Source of the DNA: Streptomyces sp. 135
Lineage (GTDB): Bacteria > Actinomycetota > Actinomycetes > Streptomycetales > Streptomycetaceae
DNA: 64,000 nt
NCBI RefSeq assembly: GCF_020026305.1
Contig: NZ_CP075691.1
Coordinates: forward strand, 7,192,001-7,256,000
Reading direction: 5' to 3'
In this document: piece after piece, positions 26,263-34,399 of the stretch
How the letters are laid out: each line of letters begins with the position of its first letter
How positions within the stretch are numbered: position 1 is the first letter of the stretch
The notes under the pieces: model-generated
What the model was told of the DNA's origin: nothing
Databases searched by the model: none
The model's input: the letters and a program-made list of their open reading frames with translations, nothing else
Position numbers and translations under genes: made by a program

Positions 26263-26272
26263 GAAGCGCTTC
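26263..26272. promoter_or_regulatory. CG-centred operator candidate GAAGCGCTTC
   Basis: Perfect 10-bp palindrome 21 bases upstream of the -35 box of the importer promoter. It is identical to the site at 48291 before the second importer and to the core of the one inside the gene at 46265. Confidence 0.6.
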
Positions 26273-26293
26273 GACCAATTCCTGCCCGAACCG

Positions 26294-26322
26294 TTGACGT
26301 GTCCTGCGACTCTCCCTACGTT
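26294..26322 (+). promoter_or_regulatory. Promoter of the sugar ABC importer operon
   Basis: -35 TTGACG (26294-26299), 17-base spacer, -10 TACGTT (26317-26322). Transcription should start near 26329, inside the following operator. Confidence 0.65.
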
Positions 26323-26327
26323 GGCCC

Positions 26328-26341
26328 GGCAAGCGCTTGCC
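26328..26341. promoter_or_regulatory. Operator GGCAAGCGCTTGCC at the importer transcription start
   Basis: Perfect 14-bp palindrome with a central CG, placed right at the predicted start point, an ideal place for a LacI-family repressor. Confidence 0.7.
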
Positions 26342-26377
26342 TATAACGATTCAAGTCGCGGGTGAAGGAGCACAACT

Positions 26378-27682
26378 GTGCCTATGCATAAGGAACTCGA
26401 CCGGCGGAGCCTGCTCAAGCTCACGGGTGGCTCGCTCGCCGCCCTCGGCGTGACGGCGGCGGGCTGCGGTGCCGGAAGCGGTTCCGGGGACGGCACTGTC
26501 ACGCTCCGCTACGCGTGGTGGGGGTCCGACGACCGGGCCGAGCGGATCAACAAGACCATCGCGCTCTTCGAGAAGAAGCACCCGAAGATCAAGATCAAGA
26601 CGGACTTCCAGCCGTACCTGGACTTCTGGAAGAAGTTCAACACCCAGGCGGCGGGCGGCAACCCGCCGGACGTCTTCCAGAACGCCATCGGCTTCCTGCG
26701 CAAGTACGACGAGCGCAACGTACTGCTCGACCTGCGCGAGCAGGTGAAGGCCGGGCACCTGCGGCTCGACGGCTTCCGCGCGGGCCTGGAGAAGTTCGGC
26801 GAGGTCGACGGCAAGCTCCTCGGCATCCCCGTCGGCAGCAACTCCATGGCCCTGGTGATCGACAAGCCGCTCTTCGCGAAGGCCGGCGTCACCCCCGAGC
26901 TGGGCTGGACCTGGGACGACTTCCACACCGCGATGGAGAAGATCCGCGACAAGGGCAGGCCGGGCGACAGCGGCCTGTACGGCGTCATGTACCTCTACGA
27001 CCTGTATCTGCGCCAGCACGGCAAGGCCTTCTTCACCAAGGTCGGCCTCGGCTTCACCGAGGCCGACCTGAAGGAGTGGTGGACCAAGGGCCGACAGGGC
27101 GTCAGGTCCGGCATCTACGCCGACCCGAAGAAGGTCGCCCAGGTCAAGCCCAAGTCCGCGGTGGCCGCCGAACTCGCCGCCGCCGAGTTCACCTGGGACA
27201 ACTTCACCGTCCGCTACACCGCCGAGGGCAAGAGCAGCTACGGCCTCGCGCCGATCCCGACCACCGACGGCAAGAAGACCGGACAGTACCTCGGCTCCCT
27301 GATGCTGAGTGGCTCCCGGCGCACCCGACACCCGCGCCAGGTCGCCCAGTTCATCGACTTCATGGTGCACGACGCCGAGGTCGCCGAGATCATGGGATAC
27401 GACCGCGGGGTGCCGGCCACCACGGCGCAGTACGAGGCCTACCGGCCGTCCGAGGAGAGCGACAAGGTCATCGCCTCGGTCAACAAGGACATCGCCGCGT
27501 ACGAGGAGAGCCTCGTCGACGCCGGCGTCCTGGAGACGATCACCCCGCATCCGGCGGGCGCGGACGTCTGCGAGGCGGCGTTCCTGCGCGTCGCCGAGGA
27601 ACTCGCCCTCGGCAAGCGGTCGGTGGACGACGCCGTCGAGCAGTACTTCAACGAGTGCAAGACGGCACTCGGCTCCCGATGA
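26378..27682 (+). CDS. Sugar ABC transporter substrate-binding lipoprotein
   Basis: 434 residues of the family-1 extracellular solute-binding (CUT1) type. A Tat-like DRRSLLK followed by the lipobox VTAAGC (Cys30) predicts a lipoprotein. The body shows the usual TLRYAWWGSDDRAERINKTIALFEKKHP, GNPPDVFQNA and LPIPTTDGKKTG-like blocks. GTG 26378 has GGAG seven bases upstream; ATG 26384 is an alternative. Its stop overlaps the next ATG (ATGA). Placed between a rhamnogalacturonan esterase and an RG lyase, it likely binds RG-derived oligosaccharides; the exact ligand is inferred. Confidence 0.9.
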   Translation: MPMHKELDRRSLLKLTGGSLAALGVTAAGCGAGSGSGDGTVTLRYAWWGSDDRAERINKTIALFEKKHPKIKIKTDFQPYLDFWKKFNTQAAGGNPPDVFQNAIGFLRKYDERNVLLDLREQVKAGHLRLDGFRAGLEKFGEVDGKLLGIPVGSNSMALVIDKPLFAKAGVTPELGWTWDDFHTAMEKIRDKGRPGDSGLYGVMYLYDLYLRQHGKAFFTKVGLGFTEADLKEWWTKGRQGVRSGIYADPKKVAQVKPKSAVAAELAAAEFTWDNFTVRYTAEGKSSYGLAPIPTTDGKKTGQYLGSLMLSGSRRTRHPRQVAQFIDFMVHDAEVAEIMGYDRGVPATTAQYEAYRPSEESDKVIASVNKDIAAYEESLVDAGVLETITPHPAGADVCEAAFLRVAEELALGKRSVDDAVEQYFNECKTALGSR

Positions 27683-28674
27683 GCGGCACGATGACTCCCT
27701 CGAAGGCCGCGACGGCGGCCACGGCGCCGGCGCGACGCCCTGCGGGCTCCCTACCCCCCGGCGGTGCCCGGCGCGGGCGGCGCGGCGAGAACCTCGCCGG
27801 GTACCTCTTCATGTCCCCCTGGATCGCCGGGTTCCTGCTGCTCACCGCGGGCCCGATGGTCGCCTCCCTCTACTTCGCCTTCACCGACTACAACCTCTTC
27901 GACGCGCCGAAGTGGATCGGCCTCGACAACTTCACCGAGATGTTCGGCGACCCCCGCTGGCGCACGTCGGTCGAGGTGACGCTCTGGTACGTGGTCGTCG
28001 GCACCCCGCTGAAGCTGGCCGCCGCGCTCGGCGTGGCGCTCCTGCTCAACCAGAAGCGGCGCGGCCAGGCCTTCTACCGGGCCGCCTTCTACGCCCCTTC
28101 GCTGATCGGCGCGAGCGTGTCCGTCGCCGTCGTCTGGAAGGCGATCTTCTCGGAGGACGCGATCGTCGACCGCGCCCAGAGCACCCTGTTCGGCATGGAC
28201 GTGGGCGGCTGGACCGGCGACCCGGACTGGATCATCTACAGCCTGGTGGCGCTCACCGTCTGGCAGTTCGGCGCGCCCATGGTCATCTTCCTGGCCGGCC
28301 TCAAGCAGGTGCCGCGCGAGCTGTACGAGGCGGCGGCGATGGACGGCGCGGGCACCTGGCGGCGGTTCTGGCACATCACGCTGCCGCTGATCTCCCCCGT
28401 CCTGTTCTTCAACGTCCTCCTGGAGACCATCCACTCCTTCCAGATCTTCGCCTCCGCGTACATCGTCGGCGGCGGGGCGGGCGGCAACGCCTGTGGTCCG
28501 GCGGACGGCTCGCTCGTCTACACCTGCTACCTGTACGTCCAGGGCTTCGAGAACAGCCGGATGGGCTTCGCCTCCGCCATGGCCTGGATGCTGCTGCTCG
28601 CCGTCGGCCTGGTGACGGCGGTGCTGTTCTGGTCCCAGAAACGCTGGGTGCACTATGAGGAGGCATCCCGATGA
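27679..28674 (+). CDS. Sugar ABC transporter permease (CUT1, MalF-like)
   Basis: 331 residues with six membrane helices and the EAA loop LYEAAAMDGAGTWRRFWHITLP that docks the ATPase. A basic, Ala/Pro-rich tail of about 30 residues precedes the first helix. ATG 27679 overlaps the upstream stop and its own stop overlaps the next start, so the three subunits are translationally coupled. No ATPase gene follows. Confidence 0.92.
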   Translation: MSGTMTPSKAATAATAPARRPAGSLPPGGARRGRRGENLAGYLFMSPWIAGFLLLTAGPMVASLYFAFTDYNLFDAPKWIGLDNFTEMFGDPRWRTSVEVTLWYVVVGTPLKLAAALGVALLLNQKRRGQAFYRAAFYAPSLIGASVSVAVVWKAIFSEDAIVDRAQSTLFGMDVGGWTGDPDWIIYSLVALTVWQFGAPMVIFLAGLKQVPRELYEAAAMDGAGTWRRFWHITLPLISPVLFFNVLLETIHSFQIFASAYIVGGGAGGNACGPADGSLVYTCYLYVQGFENSRMGFASAMAWMLLLAVGLVTAVLFWSQKRWVHYEEASR

Positions 28675-29564
28675 GTACGGTGCGTACGGTGCGTACGGGG
28701 TCCACTGGGCCGGTGGCGGTTGCTGTGCGCGGGCGTGGGGGCGCCGGTTCGTGGGTCTGGCACCTCGGTGCCCTCGCCGTGCTCGCGGTGGTCCTCTACC
28801 CGGTGGTGTGGCTGATCGGCGGCTCCTTCAAGCACAACGACGAGATCGTCGGCAGCCTGGAGCTGTTCCCGACGGACCCGGTCACCTCGAACTACAGCGG
28901 CCTCGCCGAGGGCATCGCCGACATCTCCATCACCACCTTCTTCACCAACTCCCTCTTTCTGGCGGTCGGTTCGGTGGTGGGGGTGCTGGTCTCCTGCTCG
29001 CTGGCGGCTTACGCCTTCGCCCGGATCCGGTTCGCGGGCCGCAACCTCCTCTTCGCGCTGATGATCGGCACGCTGCTGCTGCCGTACCACGTACTGCTCA
29101 TTCCGCAGTACGTGCTGTTCCAGAAGCTCGGCCTGATCAACACCTACACCCCGCTGCTGCTCGGCAAGTACCTGGCGGTCGACGCCTTCTTCGTCTTCCT
29201 GATGGTGCAGTTCATGCGGAACCTGCCGCGTGAACTGGACGAGGCGGCGCGGCTGGACGGCTGCGGGCATCTGCGGATCTACTGGTCGATCGTGCTGCCG
29301 CTGTGCCGGCCCGCGCTGATCACCAGCGCGATCTTCACGTTCATCAACGCGTGGAACGACTTCATGGGGCCGCTGATCTACCTCAACGACCCGTCGAAGT
29401 ACACGGTCTCGCTCGGTCTGAAGATGTTCGTCGACCAGGAGGGGCTCGCCAACTACGGCGGCATGATCGCGATGTCGCTGGTGGCGTTGCTGCCGGTGGT
29501 CGCGTTCTTCCTCGCGTTCCAGAGGTATCTGATCGACGGCATGGCCACGTCGGGGTTGAAGTGA
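28671..29564 (+). CDS. Sugar ABC transporter permease (CUT1, MalG-like)
   Basis: 297 residues, six helices, EAA loop LDEAARLDGCGHLRIYWSIVLP. It ends with the typical MalG-like tail FQRYLIDGMATSGLK. It is the partner of the preceding permease. The first codons include the tandem nonamer TGCGTACGG, giving STVRTVRTG. Confidence 0.92.
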   Translation: MSTVRTVRTGSTGPVAVAVRGRGGAGSWVWHLGALAVLAVVLYPVVWLIGGSFKHNDEIVGSLELFPTDPVTSNYSGLAEGIADISITTFFTNSLFLAVGSVVGVLVSCSLAAYAFARIRFAGRNLLFALMIGTLLLPYHVLLIPQYVLFQKLGLINTYTPLLLGKYLAVDAFFVFLMVQFMRNLPRELDEAARLDGCGHLRIYWSIVLPLCRPALITSAIFTFINAWNDFMGPLIYLNDPSKYTVSLGLKMFVDQEGLANYGGMIAMSLVALLPVVAFFLAFQRYLIDGMATSGLK

Positions 29565-29579
29565 CGGGGGCGGGGGGCT

Positions 29580-30167
29580 GTGCGGGTCGTCGCGGTGCGG
29601 GTGGCGGTGCGGGTGGTGGTGTGGGCGGGGGCGGTTCGGGGTCTTCGCGGAGTGTCTGTTGACCGGTGTGTGGGTCGTGGTGGCCGCGGTGCCGTTGGTG
29701 ACGGTGCCGGCGGCGGTCGCGGCGGGGGCCGCGCATCTTCGGCGGCATCTGGCGCACGAGGCCGGGGGGTGGCGGGAGTTCGTGGCGGACTGGCGGGCCG
29801 CCGCGCGGCGGGGGTGGCTCGTGGGGTCGCGGGGTGGGGTGCGGTTGCTCTGCTGTGGGCGGATCTCGTGGTCGTACGGGCCGGGGGGCTGCCGGGGGGT
29901 GCGGTCGTGGGGGTGGTGGGGGTGCTGGTGATGTTCGCGGTGGTCGTGGCGGGGGTGCGGGCGGCTGTGGGATGGCGGCCTGGTGCGTCGTGGCGGAGGC
30001 TGCTCGTTGCGGCGGGGCGGGGGACGGTGCGGGATCCTGCGGGGTCTTTGGTGCTGGTGTGTGGGGTGGTCGTGGTGGGGGTGTCGGGGTGGTTCGCGGT
30101 GCCGTTGGCTGCGCCGGCTGTGGGGGTGCTTGTGGCTGCGGGGGTTGTGGTGGAGGGGCGGGGGTGA
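29580..30167 (+). pseudogene. DUF624/YesL-like membrane protein, broken by frameshifts
   Basis: Two frames together spell one protein: FGVFAECLLTGVWVVVAAVP, VPAAVAAGAAHLRRHLAHEAGG and WREFVADWRAAARRGWLVGS in one frame, then AGWGAVALLWADLVVVRAGG and the rest to 30167 in another. One G added to the run at about 29821-29825 (four where five are expected) joins them. The N terminus seems shifted again near 29635, where a run of five G is one too many. YesL-like proteins are small multi-helix membrane proteins often found beside carbohydrate importers of the Yes (rhamnogalacturonan) type, which fits this place. Function unknown. Confidence 0.6.
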
Positions 30168-30197
30168 GGGGGCCGTTCTTCGGCTGCGGGGTGGTGG

Positions 30198-30400
30198 GGG
30201 TTGAGCGCGCAGTTCCCCGCGCCCCTGAGGGGGTGGGTGGTGGTGGTTGGGGGTGGGGTGCGGGTGGGTGGGGGCCGGTCGCGCGGTTCCCCGCGCCCCT
30301 TACGGGGCCGGTCGCGCGGTTCCCCGTGCCCCTTACGGGGCTGATCGCGCGGTCCCCCGTGCCCTGAATGGGTTTCTTCGCGCCCTTTCGGGGCGCGGTC
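30198..30400. repeat. Array of REP-like palindromic units, 33-bp period
   Basis: Core units lie at 30275-30307 and 30308-30340 (nearly identical, CCGGTCGCGCGGTTCCCCG then the matching C and G runs), with decayed copies at 30341-30372 and 30373-30400 and a related unit at 30203-30232. Each can form a C4/G4 hairpin. The array fills the space between the DUF624-like gene and the PL26 gene and resembles the single copy at 12.7 kb. Confidence 0.75.
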
Positions 30401-30439
30401 ATGCCTTGTCGATGAGACGTAAGGAAAGTGAGGGGCCGC

Positions 30440-33172
30440 ATGCCTCCCGTAGCCCGTAGAGCTCTGCTCAAGGCCGCCGCCGCGGCCGGTGTCGCCGCTC
30501 AGTTCAGTTGGGCGCTCGGGGGTGGCCGGGCCCGGGCCGCGGTGCCCGTAGCCCCGGTGGCCGATGGGCCCGTACGTATTCGGTGGTTGGAGGACGGCGG
30601 GGTCGGGGCCGCCCCGGGGTCCACCTTCGGCGTGCCCTGGCCCAAGGGGCTGCACGGTGCCGATGCCACGTTCGCCCTCGCCGACGGCGACGGCAAGGAC
30701 GTCACCGTGCAGAGCTGGCCCACCGCGTACTGGCCCGACGGGTCGTTGAAGTGGACGGCGCACGCGGTCGGCCCCGGGGTCGGCGACGCCGAGCGGTTCA
30801 CGCTGAAGGTCGGGACCCCGGCACCGTACGAGGAGAAGGTCAAGGTCACCCGGAGCGGCCGCAAGGTCACCGTGGACACCGGTGTCATCACGGCGGTGAT
30901 CGGCACGGACGGCGAGCGGCTCGTGCAGTCGGTGACACGGGGCGGCGGTACGAAGATCGCCACCGATGGACGGCTCGTCCTGCTCCGGCAAGGTGACATC
31001 GACGACGGCGACACCGGCCACGCCAAGTGGGAGCGGTTCGACGGGGAGATCGGCGCCGTCGTGGTCGAGCAGGACGGGCCTGTGCGTGCCGTCGTCCGTA
31101 TCGACGGCAAGCACCGCAAGGGCAGCCGGAGCTGGCTGCCGTTCAGCGTCCGGCTGTACTTCTACGCGGGCGCCGAGTCGTTCCGCATGGTGCACACCAT
31201 CACCTACGACGGCGACCAGGAGAAGGACTTCATCCGCGGGCTCGGCGTGCGCTTCACCGTGCCGATGCGCGACGCCCCGTACGACCGGCACATCCGCATC
31301 GCGGGTGAGGGCGAGGGCTTCCTCACCGAGGCCGTCAAGGGGATCACCGGGCTGCGCCGCGACCCCGGCGCAGCCGTGCGCGCCGCGCAGGTCAAGGGCG
31401 AGAAGCTGCCCGACCCCGCCACCTGGGACCAGCGCGTCACCAGCCGCCTGCAGTACATCCCGAGTTGGGGCGACTACACGCTCGCCCAGCTGTCCGCCGA
31501 CGGGTTCACGCTGCGCAAGCGCACCGAGCCCGGCCGCGGCTGGATCCCCGCGGGCGGCGGCGGGCGCGCGAACGGCTTCGGGTACGTGGGCGGGGTGAGC
31601 GGCGGGTTCTCGTTCGGCCTGCGCGACTTCTGGGAGAAGCACCCCGCCCAGCTCGACATCCGCGGCGCGGCGGGCGACGAGGCGGAGGTGACCCTGTGGC
31701 TGTGGTCGCCGGAGGCGCCCGCCATGGACCTGCGCTTCTACCACGACGGGCTGGGCCAGGACACCTACCCGGAGCAGCTCGAAGGCCTCAACATCACCTA
31801 TGAGGATTTCGAACCGGGTTTCGGCACCCCTTACGGCATCGCCCGCACCAGCGAGCTGATGTTCTGGGCCAACGCCGCGACACCCTCGACTGCCACGCTC
31901 GTCGACCAGGCCGCCGCCGTCCGCGTCCCGCCCCAGTTGGTCGCCGAACCCGGTCATGTGAGCGCCGCCGGCGTCTTCGGCGGGCTCTTCGCACCCGTCG
32001 ACCGCTCCACGCCCGCGAAGGCCGAGATCGAGGACCACCTCGACTTCCTCTTCACGTACTACAAGGACCAGGTCGAACAGCGCCGCTGGTACGGCTTCTG
32101 GGACTACGGCGACATCATGCACACCTACGACGAGGACCGGCACCAGTGGCGGTACGACGTCGGCGGCTACGCCTGGGACAACTCCGAGCTCTCGCCCGAC
32201 CTCTGGCTCTGGTACGCCTATCTGCGCTCGGGCCGCGCCGACATCTTCCGCTTCGCCGAGGCCATGACCCGCCACACCGGCGAGGTCGACGCCTACCACC
32301 TCGGCCAGTGGGCCGGGCTCGGCACCCGGCACGGCGTCCAGCACTTCGCCGACAGCGCCAAACAGCAGCGCATCTCCACCGCCGTCTACCGCCGCCCCTA
32401 CTACTTCCTCACCGCCGACGAACGGGTCGGCGACCTCATGCACGCCCTCGTCGACTCCGACGAGACCTTCCTGGCCCTCGACCCGCTCCGAAAGATCCGC
32501 ACCGAACCCTACGAACCCGATCGGCACGCCCTGTCCATCGGCTTCGGCACCGACTGGAGCGGCCTCGCGGGCGCCTGGCTCACCGAATGGGAACGCAAGG
32601 GCCCGAAGGCCCAGAAGGCCGAGGCCCGGCTGCGCTCCACCATGCGGACCATCGCCGCCCAGCCGAACGGCTTCGTACAGGGCAGCGGGCTGTACGACCT
32701 CGACACGGGCCGGTTCGCGGTCGCCGGCGAGCCCGCGGTGAACGTCTCGCACCTCTCCGCGATGTTCGGCCTCGTCGAGATGTGCGCCGAGCTGATCGAC
32801 CTCATCGACCTGCCCGACTTCAAGGCGGCCTGGCTGGACTACTGCCGCTACTTCAACGCCACCAAGGCCGAGCAACGGCAGCGCTACGGCAAGGACTTCG
32901 GCAACCTGCTGCTCTTCCAGGGCCACTCCCGCCAGGACGCCTACGCCGCCGCCCAGTTGGAGGACGACCGGCTCGCCGCACGCGCCTGGCAGAAGTTCCA
33001 CGACAGCGACGGCTACACCCGCGCCATGAAGTGGCAGCGGACGAGGATCGAGGGACCCGACGCCCTGGAACCGGGGTACGAGCACCCGCGGATCAGCACC
33101 AACGAGACCGCCCTGTTCGGCCTCGCCGCCATCCAGAATCTCGCCCTCATCGGCGACAAGCTGCCCGACTAG
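30440..33172 (+). CDS. Secreted exo-rhamnogalacturonan lyase (PL26/PcRGLX-like)
   Basis: 910 residues. A Tat signal (RRALLKAAAAAGVAAQFSWALGG) starts at ATG 30440, which has GAGGGG just upstream. The mature protein has the three parts of the family: a RIFT-like beta domain from RIRWLEDG...GVPWPKGL, a beta sandwich (about 200-430), and a long alpha/alpha toroid (about 500-910) with DHLDFLFTYYKDQVEQRRWYGFWDYGDIMHTYD and WDNSELSPDLWLWYAYLRSGRADIF. Members release unsaturated disaccharides from RG-I chain ends. Its neighbours, two SGNH esterases and an importer, agree. Exact activity is by family. Confidence 0.82.
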   Translation: MPPVARRALLKAAAAAGVAAQFSWALGGGRARAAVPVAPVADGPVRIRWLEDGGVGAAPGSTFGVPWPKGLHGADATFALADGDGKDVTVQSWPTAYWPDGSLKWTAHAVGPGVGDAERFTLKVGTPAPYEEKVKVTRSGRKVTVDTGVITAVIGTDGERLVQSVTRGGGTKIATDGRLVLLRQGDIDDGDTGHAKWERFDGEIGAVVVEQDGPVRAVVRIDGKHRKGSRSWLPFSVRLYFYAGAESFRMVHTITYDGDQEKDFIRGLGVRFTVPMRDAPYDRHIRIAGEGEGFLTEAVKGITGLRRDPGAAVRAAQVKGEKLPDPATWDQRVTSRLQYIPSWGDYTLAQLSADGFTLRKRTEPGRGWIPAGGGGRANGFGYVGGVSGGFSFGLRDFWEKHPAQLDIRGAAGDEAEVTLWLWSPEAPAMDLRFYHDGLGQDTYPEQLEGLNITYEDFEPGFGTPYGIARTSELMFWANAATPSTATLVDQAAAVRVPPQLVAEPGHVSAAGVFGGLFAPVDRSTPAKAEIEDHLDFLFTYYKDQVEQRRWYGFWDYGDIMHTYDEDRHQWRYDVGGYAWDNSELSPDLWLWYAYLRSGRADIFRFAEAMTRHTGEVDAYHLGQWAGLGTRHGVQHFADSAKQQRISTAVYRRPYYFLTADERVGDLMHALVDSDETFLALDPLRKIRTEPYEPDRHALSIGFGTDWSGLAGAWLTEWERKGPKAQKAEARLRSTMRTIAAQPNGFVQGSGLYDLDTGRFAVAGEPAVNVSHLSAMFGLVEMCAELIDLIDLPDFKAAWLDYCRYFNATKAEQRQRYGKDFGNLLLFQGHSRQDAYAAAQLEDDRLAARAWQKFHDSDGYTRAMKWQRTRIEGPDALEPGYEHPRISTNETALFGLAAIQNLALIGDKLPD

Positions 33173-33197
33173 GACTCGAGTCCAAGGGAGTTCCCTC

Positions 33198-34238
33198 ATG
33201 CAGCGGTACGGTTCCGTTCTCGTCGCGCTGGCCGCGACCCTGAGTGGCCTGGGCGCCGCGGCGCCCGCCCACGCCGACCGGGGCCACGGTCACGGCGAGG
33301 CCCTGGCGACGAGGAACGAGCACTGCACGGGCTCGGCCCCCGTCGTCTGCCACCTCGACGTCGCCCCGGGCACGTACGACGTGTCCGTCCTGCTCGGCGG
33401 CGCCACGGCGGGCCGCACCACCGTCACCGCCGAGACGCGCCGCACGATGCTCGCACCGACGCCGACCGGTGCCGGGCAGACCGTGCGGCGCGCCTTCACC
33501 GTCGACGTCCGCCACCCCGAGGGGGAGCCGACGGGGCCCGCCGGCAGCCCCGGCCTCGACCTGCGCTTCGAGGGCCCGGCGCCCCGGCTCGCGGGCCTGC
33601 GCGTCACTCCGGCGCCCCGCACGCCTCAGATCCTGCTCGCCGGGGACTCCACGGTCTGCGACCAGCCCGCGGAGCCGTACTCGGGATGGGGGCAGCAACT
33701 GCCGCGGTTCTTCGGCCGCGGCACCTCGGTGGCCAACTACGCCGACTCCGGGGAGGGCACGGAGTCCTTCCTCGCCAACCCGGCGCTCTTCCCGGCGCTG
33801 CTCGCCGAGGTCCGCCGGGGCGACCGCGTCCTCATCCAGCTCGCCCACAACGACAAGCAGACCCCGGCCGACGCCTACCGCGCACGCCTCACCACCATGA
33901 CGGAACGCGTACGGGAGAAAGGCGGGCGCCCCGTCCTCGTCACACCGGTCGTCCGCCGGTGGTTCAACGCGGACGGCACCCTCGACAACGGCGTCGCCCT
34001 CCACGTGAACGGTCTTGGCGTCGACCTCCCCGCACAGATGCGCTCCCTCGCGGCGGAGCTTGACGTACCGCTCATCGACCTCACCGCGCTGAGCAAGCGG
34101 CGGGTCGAACAACTGGGCCCCGAGGCATCCAAGGCGCTCTACCTCTACGACGAGGCGCGCGACAACACGCATACGTCGGTGAGGGGAGCCACGGAGTTCG
34201 CGGCGCTGGTGCGCGATGCGTTGAGGGAGCTGCGCTGA
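33198..34238 (+). CDS. Secreted SGNH esterase (rhamnogalacturonan acetylesterase-like) with N-terminal beta domain
   Basis: 346 residues with a Sec signal peptide (first 27 residues), a beta-rich domain of about 110 residues (CHLDVAPGTYDVSVLLGG) and an SGNH hydrolase from about 143: Ser151 in LLAGDSTVCD, the Gly of GEGTESF, AHND and DNTH. The layout matches YesY-like RG acetylesterases. It starts 25 bases after the PL26 lyase and is probably in the same transcript. It would deacetylate RG-I outside the cell. Confidence 0.85.
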   Translation: MQRYGSVLVALAATLSGLGAAAPAHADRGHGHGEALATRNEHCTGSAPVVCHLDVAPGTYDVSVLLGGATAGRTTVTAETRRTMLAPTPTGAGQTVRRAFTVDVRHPEGEPTGPAGSPGLDLRFEGPAPRLAGLRVTPAPRTPQILLAGDSTVCDQPAEPYSGWGQQLPRFFGRGTSVANYADSGEGTESFLANPALFPALLAEVRRGDRVLIQLAHNDKQTPADAYRARLTTMTERVREKGGRPVLVTPVVRRWFNADGTLDNGVALHVNGLGVDLPAQMRSLAAELDVPLIDLTALSKRRVEQLGPEASKALYLYDEARDNTHTSVRGATEFAALVRDALRELR

Positions 34239-34261
34239 GGGAGCTGGGTTGAGGGTGATGA
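34222..34261 (+). repeat. 14-bp tandem repeat across the SGNH gene stop codon
   Basis: TGAGGGAGCTGCGC (34222-34235), TGAGGGAGCTGGGT (34236-34249) and a partial third unit; the stop codon is the first triplet of the second unit. Confidence 0.7.
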
Positions 34262-34318
34262 AGTGAGCCGGCAGGAGGCGTACCCACTCCTTGCCACTCT
34301 CAACTTATAGCGCACAGG

Positions 34319-34338
34319 GGGGCTTGCGGCAAGGCCCC
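34319..34338 (+). promoter_or_regulatory. Rifamycin-associated element (RAE)
   Basis: GGGGCTTGCGGCAAGGCCCC is an almost perfect inverted repeat that matches the rifamycin-associated element described upstream of actinomycete rifamycin-resistance genes, including helR. It is 62 bases before the HelR start, on the correct strand. Confidence 0.9.
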
Positions 34339-34399
34339 CGTGGTACGGCAAGATCCCGGGTCTCAAGCCAAGGACCTGCGAAAACGGGAGAACCACGTA

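Larger units (their letters stand above)
26049..26377. promoter_or_regulatory. Divergent control region between the acetylesterase and the sugar ABC importer
   Basis: 329 bases with no gene and four dyads: ATGAATCGATTCAT (26192-26205), TCCGACA-N5-TGTCGGA (26210-26228), GAAGCGCTTC (26263-26272) and GGCAAGCGCTTGCC (26328-26341). Three of them are CG-centred, the form bound by LacI-family repressors. The site density implies looping or joint control of both genes. Confidence 0.75.

Noticed and set aside
33172..33183. GGACTCGAGTCC palindrome between the PL26 and SGNH genes
   Set aside because: It overlaps the lyase stop and lies in a 25-base gap inside an apparent operon; no promoter signs. Probably chance or a weak RNA structure.
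29453..33199. 1248-codon frame antisense to the PL26 lyase and the repeat array
   Set aside because: The protein is low-complexity (Pro/Thr/Arg in the array, acidic elsewhere) and overlaps a complete lyase on the other strand.
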